From Blastocatellia bacterium (GTDB lineage Bacteria; Acidobacteriota; Blastocatellia; Chloracidobacteriales; JADJPF01): 64,000 nt of DNA. Below the pieces are notes generated by a model that made no database searches, was not told the DNA's origin, and saw nothing but the letters and a program-made list of their open reading frames with translations. This document shows, one piece after another, positions 59,212 through 64,000 of the stretch. Position 1 is the stretch's first letter; the number at the start of each line of letters is the position of its first letter. Location of the stretch: assembly GCA_016713405.1 (NCBI GenBank), contig JADJPF010000004.1:62001-126000 (forward strand), given 5' to 3'. The position numbers and the translations under genes were made by a program.

Positions 59212-59584
59212 AGAATGTGTTTTCCTCCATAGCACGAGCGCTGATAATTTTTTGTAGGGTTGGCCTACAATTTTGTAGAAGTGCTTTCCCGGCGGCACTT
59301 AAAAAAGGGATTAAAATAGAAAGCTTGAAAATCTTTTATAATTTACGCCCAGGCTCATCTTGATGTAGATACTTGGGCAAGAATAACATAGCTTTACTCT
59401 TACTGTCTAGCTCATTGACTAGTCTGATAACGCTCGTTTGCTGTTTGTCTTTAGTAGAAAAAGCAAAAAACAAGGTTGTCCAACTAGCAGAAAAAACTAT
59501 TTTGTTTTAGCTTAAGAAATAGAAAAACTATTGTTAATTTATTGATAAGCTTACTTGTTAGAAATTTAATGGAGATAAGGTTTT
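59212..59584. other. Intergenic region between divergent genes, 373 bp
   Basis: This holds the divergent promoters of the cytochrome (-) and the SolA-like oxidase (+). It contains a small inverted repeat (59252-59258 with 59264-59270, TTGTAGG/CCTACAA, loop GTTGG) and a second GTGC/GCAC stem a few bases on. No gene or tRNA was recognised. AT-rich runs dominate the right half. Confidence 0.5.
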
Positions 59585-60721
59585 ATGTTGAAATTTGATG
59601 TTATTATTTTAGGTGCTGGTGCTATGGGTAGTGCTGCTTTTTACACTCTAGCCCAAATGGGTAAGAAAGTCCTTTTACTTGAACAGTTTGAGATTGCTCA
59701 TAGCAAAGCAAGTACACATGGGGAGTCACGAATTTTTCGTTTTGCTTATACAAACCTAGCTTATGCAGAACTGGCTTTTCAATGTAAAGACATGTGGTTA
59801 AAACTAGAAAAAGATGCTAAGGAAAAACTTTTAGTTACTCTTGGGGGTATTGATTTTGCTGAAGACAATGAAGACCATCACAATGTCTTGGCTGTAAAAA
59901 ATGCTTTGCAAGCCTTAGGCCGTAACTATGAAGAATTAAACCATAATCAATTAACAAAGCGTTATCCTCAATTTTCTTTTAGTGAGTCTGTAAAAGCTGT
60001 ATATTCACCAGATACAGGAGTAATTAATCCAACTAAAGCTATAAAATCAATGGTGCAATGTGCTATAAAATCTAGTGCAACTATTGTAGATAATGAGATA
60101 GTGCAAGAAATTATCCCAAGCTTAGATAGCGTCAAAATAATTACTAGTAAAAATCAATATATTGCTGATAAGCTAATAATTACAAGTGGAGCATGGACTA
60201 ATAAATTACTTAGATATTTTGAATTAAATTTACCTTTACAAGTTTCTCAAGAACAAACAGTTTATTTTCGACCGTTAAGAAATAAAAATTTATTTACTAG
60301 TGATAAATCGCCTGTTTGGATAAATTACCAAAAAGATATTGTCTATGGAATACCTTCTTTTGATGAAATAGCTATAAAAGTTGGGTTTCATCATAGTGGT
60401 ATTTACTTAAATGTAGATGAATATCAACAAAAGCCAAATCAAGAAATAATTAACAATTTAAGAGAGTACTTAAAAAAATATATTCCTGATTTAGCTGGCG
60501 AATCTTTTGGTGCAACTACTTGTCTTTACACCACAACACCAGACCATGACTTTATTGTTGATTTAATGCCGAATTACCCAAATATTGCTATAGCAGCAGG
60601 TTTTAGCGGGCATGGATTTAAGTTTGCTATTGGTATTGGTAAAGCCTTAGCAGATTTAATTATTCATAATAAAACAGATATGAAAATAAGACATTTAGCA
60701 ATCACTAGATTTTTAACTTAA
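59585..60721 (+). CDS. FAD-dependent amino acid oxidase, SolA/monomeric sarcosine oxidase-like
   Basis: The 378-residue flavoenzyme opens with the Rossmann motif DVIILGAGAMGSAAFY and VLLLEQFEIAHSKASTHGESRIFR, the typical N-methyltryptophan oxidase / sarcosine oxidase start. The C-terminus has TTCLYTTTPDHDFIVD, with the Cys expected to bind FAD covalently, and AAGFSGHGFKFAIGIGKALADL. It oxidises a secondary or N-methyl amine with H2O2 formation; the true substrate cannot be told from sequence. It is preceded by GGAGATAAGG. Its stop overlaps the 3' end of the convergent gene by 9 bases. Confidence 0.9.
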   Translation: MLKFDVIILGAGAMGSAAFYTLAQMGKKVLLLEQFEIAHSKASTHGESRIFRFAYTNLAYAELAFQCKDMWLKLEKDAKEKLLVTLGGIDFAEDNEDHHNVLAVKNALQALGRNYEELNHNQLTKRYPQFSFSESVKAVYSPDTGVINPTKAIKSMVQCAIKSSATIVDNEIVQEIIPSLDSVKIITSKNQYIADKLIITSGAWTNKLLRYFELNLPLQVSQEQTVYFRPLRNKNLFTSDKSPVWINYQKDIVYGIPSFDEIAIKVGFHHSGIYLNVDEYQQKPNQEIINNLREYLKKYIPDLAGESFGATTCLYTTTPDHDFIVDLMPNYPNIAIAAGFSGHGFKFAIGIGKALADLIIHNKTDMKIRHLAITRFLT

Positions 60722-61009
60722 ATCTGGTGTAGTTTGATCTTTATCATCACCTTGTTTTTTAGTTTTAGTTTGTCCTTGTTTTTCGTCTTGTAAATAATCT
60801 ACAGAAGAAGAAAGATTTGGCTTAAGAAATTTTTCTAGTTCTAAAAGTCCGACTTGTAGTAGTTTATTGCCTGTAATTCCTTGTTTTTCAATATCTTTTT
60901 GGTATTCTTCAGATGTGCGATTTTGCTTTTTTTGGTATTCATAACCTATTGTCCAAAAAGCAGTAAAAATTAAAACAAAAGCTATAATCCAAGAAATTAT
61001 ATTATCCAT
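60713..61009 (-). CDS. Small single-pass membrane protein (paralogue of the preceding gene)
   Basis: The product has 98 residues. One N-terminal membrane helix (residues 3-22) is followed by a charged cytosolic tail with EYQKKQNRTSEEYQKDIEKQG and an acidic, Gln/Lys-rich C-terminus. The first 45 residues match the 58-residue neighbour at 61012-61188 (shared Y-Y, K-D-[IL]-E-x-Q-G-I). Its start is 2 bases from that gene's stop. The function is unknown. Confidence 0.75.
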   Translation of the reverse strand: MDNIISWIIAFVLIFTAFWTIGYEYQKKQNRTSEEYQKDIEKQGITGNKLLQVGLLELEKFLKPNLSSSVDYLQDEKQGQTKTKKQGDDKDQTTPDLS

Positions 61010-61011
61010 AA

Positions 61012-61188
61012 TTATTTTTTCCTAAGTCTTCTTCTACGCCTAAAAACCCTAGGTCTAATACCTTGAATTTCTAAATCTTTACTATATTCTTTCTCTGAAC
61101 GGGCTTTTTTTTGTCGGTAATCGTAAACTAATAGCCAAAAAACTATTGAAATTATGGCAAAACCTACTAACCAAACAATCATTCCCAT
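61012..61188 (-). CDS. 58-residue single-pass membrane protein
   Basis: ATG 61188 follows GGAG with an 8-base spacer. The product is MGMIVWLVGFAIISIVFWLL followed by a basic and acidic tail ending in RRRRRLRKK. A membrane helix (residues 3-21) and the motif EYSKDLEIQGI are shared with the neighbouring 98-residue protein, so the pair arose by tandem duplication. The very basic end suggests contact with nucleic acid or anionic lipid. It is too short to assign to a family. Confidence 0.75.
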   Translation of the reverse strand: MGMIVWLVGFAIISIVFWLLVYDYRQKKARSEKEYSKDLEIQGIRPRVFRRRRRLRKK

Positions 61189-61223
61189 AAAATTTTCTCC
61201 GCTCTAAGGTTAATGTCTTATTT

Positions 61224-62126
61224 TTACAACAAATCTTTTACTTTATCCAAGATGTTTTGGATTTCTTGTAATGCTATTGTTGCTTTATCAGGAGTAATGA
61301 TTGCGTCTGATAAATTGCCATAATGTTCTTCTAAACATTCTAGCAGAAGTTTTTTAATTTTTGCTTCGTCAGGAGAATATGGAAGGGAGCTTTCTAAATA
61401 AAGTTTTTCTAAGTCTTTTTCTTTACTAGCAAAATAGTCTCTAATGTCGGATTCCTTCCATTCACCACGCCGAATTGATTTTAGTTGTTCTCGGTTGCGT
61501 TGTAGGTCAATGTCACCTTCAATTAAGATCTGTTCTACTTCATTAAGTAATCTAACGACATGATAAGCAAATTTAACATCATAGCCATAGCTTTCAATGA
61601 TTTTTTTACGCTGACCTATAGGATCTTTAGTTGTCATCTTATGTAGTTGAGAGTAAGCATAACCCTTAAACTTATGCCAAGCACCTTTATGTAAGAAGAT
61701 CTTTCGGTTTTCTCTTACCATATTTCCTAGCTTAGTAATATGTAGTACACAATTAGCAGGTGTAAATAGCGAGTCAATCATATTAGGATTATTTTCCATA
61801 CATAATTGAAAGTATTTTACAATTGAGTAAATAGTAATGTCATAAGTGCGGCCAGCACCAGCTAAAGCACTTTTATCTAAGATATGATGCTGTTGGTATT
61901 GTTCAAATCTATTAATTTGTTGTCCAAAACCAAGAATTTCCCCTGCTAAGTGAGGGAAAATCATATCTTTAGGCGGGACACAAAACCCATAAACGTCCAT
62001 ATCTGAAGTATCAGAAGATACTCCATAAGCAACAGATCCCATAATGGTTTCATAATGAATATTATGAGGTACAAAACTAGGTGGACTAATCAAGCCGCTT
62101 TCTTTTAATTTACGGACAGTACTCAT
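61224..62126 (-). CDS. Pol-beta superfamily nucleotidyltransferase (YcgL/COG3541-like, RNA-repair type)
   Basis: The product has 300 residues. The minimal nucleotidyltransferase motif is GSVAYGVSSDTSDMDVYG, giving the G-S then D-x-D (SDMD) metal site. PPKDMIFPH follows. The family (COG3541, described as an RNA-repair-associated polymerase-beta group) transfers a nucleotide to RNA or protein. The C-terminal helices (RGEWKESDIRDYF) are of the expected kind. It is in one operon with the SirB1-like gene (7-base gap) and two mini membrane proteins. Confidence 0.8.
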   Translation of the reverse strand: MSTVRKLKESGLISPPSFVPHNIHYETIMGSVAYGVSSDTSDMDVYGFCVPPKDMIFPHLAGEILGFGQQINRFEQYQQHHILDKSALAGAGRTYDITIYSIVKYFQLCMENNPNMIDSLFTPANCVLHITKLGNMVRENRKIFLHKGAWHKFKGYAYSQLHKMTTKDPIGQRKKIIESYGYDVKFAYHVVRLLNEVEQILIEGDIDLQRNREQLKSIRRGEWKESDIRDYFASKEKDLEKLYLESSLPYSPDEAKIKKLLLECLEEHYGNLSDAIITPDKATIALQEIQNILDKVKDLL

Positions 62127-62133
62127 TGTTTTA

Positions 62134-62985
62134 TTAATTTAAGGATGCAAACTCTAATTTTATTTGGTTTAAGAGTTTGCGGATATTGTCAGTTTCTACA
62201 GTTTTTGGACTATGACTTAAATAAAATTCTATGTCTTTAATTGCTTGCGAAAATTTTCTTAAGCGATAATTTACAAATCCCCGCTCTTTAATTTCATTTA
62301 AGGCTTGAGGGGTAAGTATTAAAAGGGTTTCTAGTGTAATTAAGGCACGGGCTGGGTCATTGCCAGAGATATAAATATTTTTTAGGTTGTTAAGCATACG
62401 AATAAGGATTTCTTTTTTGCTTACAGCACGAAAAAAGCTAGGCTTTAGCTCTATTCCAGACCCGTAAATAGTTGTAAGCAATGTTTGGCAATCAGATTGA
62501 CTTAACTCTTTACCTTGATGAAAAGGATCTAGGATAATTTCTTGATCCTCGATTTTACATTTTACCAAAAAATGCCCTGGCAAACCTACTCCATCGATTG
62601 TTAAGCCTAGACGCTTTGCTACTTCCATATAAATTACAGAAAGACTAATAGGAATACCTAAGCGGCGTACTAAAACTTCATTTAAGAAGCTATTTCTAGG
62701 GTCATAATAATTTTCTTTATTTCCTTGAAAAGCAAGTTCTTGAAAAAAATAATCATTAATATTTTTAATGATTAAAAGAGGATTTCTAGAAGAAGTGGAA
62801 AGACGACTAGAGATAATTTCAGCAATTTCATCAAATTGTGCAATATAAACTTCTATATCTAGTTTAGGATATTGACATTTTGCCATAAGAAGTGCAGCAC
62901 GGCCCAGATCTAACTCAGGTTCGGCTTTAAGGGCTTCTAAGGCAAATAGCTTAAGTTGTTCTTGGTTGCTAGAGTTAGCCAGCAT
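62134..62985 (-). CDS. SirB1/transglutaminase-like protein with TPR-like C-terminus
   Basis: The product has 283 residues. The core ISLSVIYMEVAKRLGL, GVGLPGHFLVKC and LDPFHQG matches the SirB1 / transglutaminase-like fold; the position of the usual Cys nucleophile reads as Ser/Leu (ISLS), so cysteine catalysis is doubtful. C-terminal helices (residues 190-275) look like TPR repeats. The family is widespread and of uncertain function. It is coupled to the 150-residue gene by a 2-base gap. Confidence 0.8.
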   Translation of the reverse strand: MLANSSNQEQLKLFALEALKAEPELDLGRAALLMAKCQYPKLDIEVYIAQFDEIAEIISSRLSTSSRNPLLIIKNINDYFFQELAFQGNKENYYDPRNSFLNEVLVRRLGIPISLSVIYMEVAKRLGLTIDGVGLPGHFLVKCKIEDQEIILDPFHQGKELSQSDCQTLLTTIYGSGIELKPSFFRAVSKKEILIRMLNNLKNIYISGNDPARALITLETLLILTPQALNEIKERGFVNYRLRKFSQAIKDIEFYLSHSPKTVETDNIRKLLNQIKLEFASLN

Positions 62986-62987
62986 TT

Positions 62988-63440
62988 TTATAAATGGCTA
63001 CCAAAAAATTCTTGAATCATTCTAAAAAGCTGAGTTGGATCAACTGCCTTTTCTGTAGGAGATTGGAAGATGCTTACTTGCCACTGTTGTCTTTTGACTT
63101 CTGTGCCTTTTTCGCTTTCAAATTCCATTTCTGTATCCAGATCATAATAATAACCCTTTTGATTACTAGGGCATTCCTCAAAGGGAATACTGCTTAATGG
63201 AGGCAATTCATCTGAGCCACAAAGTAATAATTCTTTTGCTAATTCAATAACTTCTTCAGGTTGATTAGTAGCGTCATTATTTAGCCCAGGTATTTGACCA
63301 TCTTCCATTTGGAAACCTAATGTAATTAGGAATGGTTTGTCATTTAAGCTAGAGTCTTGAACACGTAGTTCAATTCCAAAAGCGTTATCTTGTCCTACAG
63401 GTTGGACATTTACTTCAACAAAATCTTCTGATGCTGACAT
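62988..63440 (-). CDS. Soluble acidic protein of unknown function, 150 aa
   Basis: No family recognised. The protein is acidic (many Glu and Asp) and has no signal or membrane segment. The N-terminal half (VNVQPVGQDNAFGIELRV, FLITLGFQMEDG) alternates like a beta sheet; the C-terminal part ends with a helix (PTQLFRMIQEFFGSHL). It heads the minus-strand operon that continues to 60713, so its function is probably linked to the SirB1-like or nucleotidyltransferase proteins. Confidence 0.65.
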   Translation of the reverse strand: MSASEDFVEVNVQPVGQDNAFGIELRVQDSSLNDKPFLITLGFQMEDGQIPGLNNDATNQPEEVIELAKELLLCGSDELPPLSSIPFEECPSNQKGYYYDLDTEMEFESEKGTEVKRQQWQVSIFQSPTEKAVDPTQLFRMIQEFFGSHL

Positions 63441-63751
63441 TCTGAACCTTCAATAATTAATTGTGATAATTTCTTGACTAAATTAACAAATATACACAAG
63501 ATTGCTAGCTTAATACAAAGCAAGAGCACAAACAATAATTTATTGAAAAAATGAGCTATTTATTTAATAAAATTTGTAGTATTTTCTAAGATTAAAACCG
63601 TCTTTAAACTGCTATAAAACATATTTTTAACTAAGGAAAATTTTTGGTTTTTAATCTTTAGTTTTTAAGAATGTATTTTTGGTTTTGCCAAGAAATTAAC
63701 TTTGGTTATTTACTCTACAAGTTCATTGTTGTATTAATAACAAAAACTTTT
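63441..63751. other. Intergenic region between divergent genes, 311 bp
   Basis: The region is very AT-rich and should contain the promoters of the minus-strand operon and the kinase. No hairpin, repeat or small gene was recognised, and no promoter is called with confidence. Confidence 0.45.
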
Positions 63752-64000
63752 ATGAAAAAATGTCCTAAATGCCAACAAAAATTTGAACCAGGAATAGTTT
63801 TCTGTCCATCGGATGGAGAGCGTTTAACTAATGTTGAAGGAATAGTTAAAGAAGATCCATTAATTGGCGAAGTTATTGATAATAAATACTTGATTGAAAT
63901 CAAAATAGCTAAAGGTGGGACAGCCTCTGTATATCGAGCTAGACATATTCAATTAGACTTGTTAGTTGCCTTAAAGGTAATGCACCCGCATTTAACAACA
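63752..64000 (+). CDS. Serine/threonine protein kinase with N-terminal zinc ribbon (N-terminal part only)
   Basis: The frame is open to the window end; 83 residues are seen. It starts MKKCPKCQQKFEPGIVFCPSDG, a zinc-ribbon-like segment with three Cys and Asp in place of the fourth. The kinase domain begins at residues 45-83: YLIEIKIAKGGTASVYRARH (glycine-rich loop) and VALKVMHP with the ATP-binding Lys. The architecture is common in Acidobacteria and myxobacteria. It could phosphorylate partners read by the FHA protein at 37412-38425, but that is inference. Confidence 0.85.
   Translation, partial: MKKCPKCQQKFEPGIVFCPSDGERLTNVEGIVKEDPLIGEVIDNKYLIEIKIAKGGTASVYRARHIQLDLLVALKVMHPHLTT

Overview
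The window is a strongly AT-rich bacterial chromosome segment with dense coding on both strands. The gene content points to Acidobacteriota, perhaps a low-GC member of the Blastocatellia. The pointers are an Oar-like TonB receptor with a carboxypeptidase-regulatory N-terminus, a secreted VWA protein of the acidobacterial type, an NxxGxxxF tandem-repeat protein, BACON-domain proteases, and a Ser/Thr kinase with an N-terminal zinc ribbon. This placement is inferred from gene families; no rRNA or other phylogenetic marker gene was seen. No tRNA, rRNA, CRISPR array, transposase or phage gene was recognised.

Layout. 1-8.0 kb: the end of a SAM methyltransferase, then secreted beta-propeller-like and hypothetical proteins and a zinc metalloprotease with Ig-like repeats. 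8.2-15.2 kb: a histidine kinase, a large hybrid kinase with a receiver at each end, and a TPR-lytic transglycosylase. 15.2-18.9 kb (minus strand): a probable operon of an FmdB-type zinc-ribbon protein, an epoxide-hydrolase-like enzyme, FabG, two small membrane proteins and a UbiG-like methyltransferase. 19.2-30.8 kb: a sialidase-like repeat protein, a TonB receptor and, convergent to them, a giant subtilase with five BACON repeats. 31.2-33.6 kb: pdxS-pdxT and an HSL-type esterase. 33.9-37.4 kb: an Rpn/DUF4351 nuclease-like protein, a solitary DNA methyltransferase, cytidine deaminase and an HNH protein. 37.4-40.3 kb: an FHA protein, and formate dehydrogenase beta and gamma subunits without the catalytic subunit. 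40.3-44.7 kb: a MacAB-like exporter and a coiled-coil zinc-ribbon protein. 44.9-50.4 kb: an M36 metalloprotease, a VWA protein and an M48-like protease. 50.4-56.5 kb: a co-directional cluster of an EEP phosphoesterase, a MoxR-type AAA ATPase, a 688-residue protein with a possible TraB/EreA-like N-terminus, a lipid kinase and a calcineurin-type phosphoesterase. 56.6-64 kb: a small secreted protein, a HAD hydrolase, a membrane protein, a tetraheme cytochrome, a SolA-like oxidase, an operon with a minimal nucleotidyltransferase, an SirB1-like protein and two paralogous mini membrane proteins, and the start of a Ser/Thr kinase.

The overall picture is an organism that invests heavily in secreted proteases and large repeat-rich surface proteins, takes up products through a TonB receptor, and can respire through formate and c-type cytochromes. 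Five genes (fabG, the epoxide hydrolase, the sialidase-like gene, the subtilase and the EEP phosphoesterase) each carry a single-base frameshift, at least four of them in or next to a short homopolymer. This pattern fits assembly error at least as well as real gene decay, and anyone using the translations should repair them first. The most interesting under-described unit is the MoxR ATPase with the 688-residue protein and its phosphoesterase and lipid-kinase neighbours.
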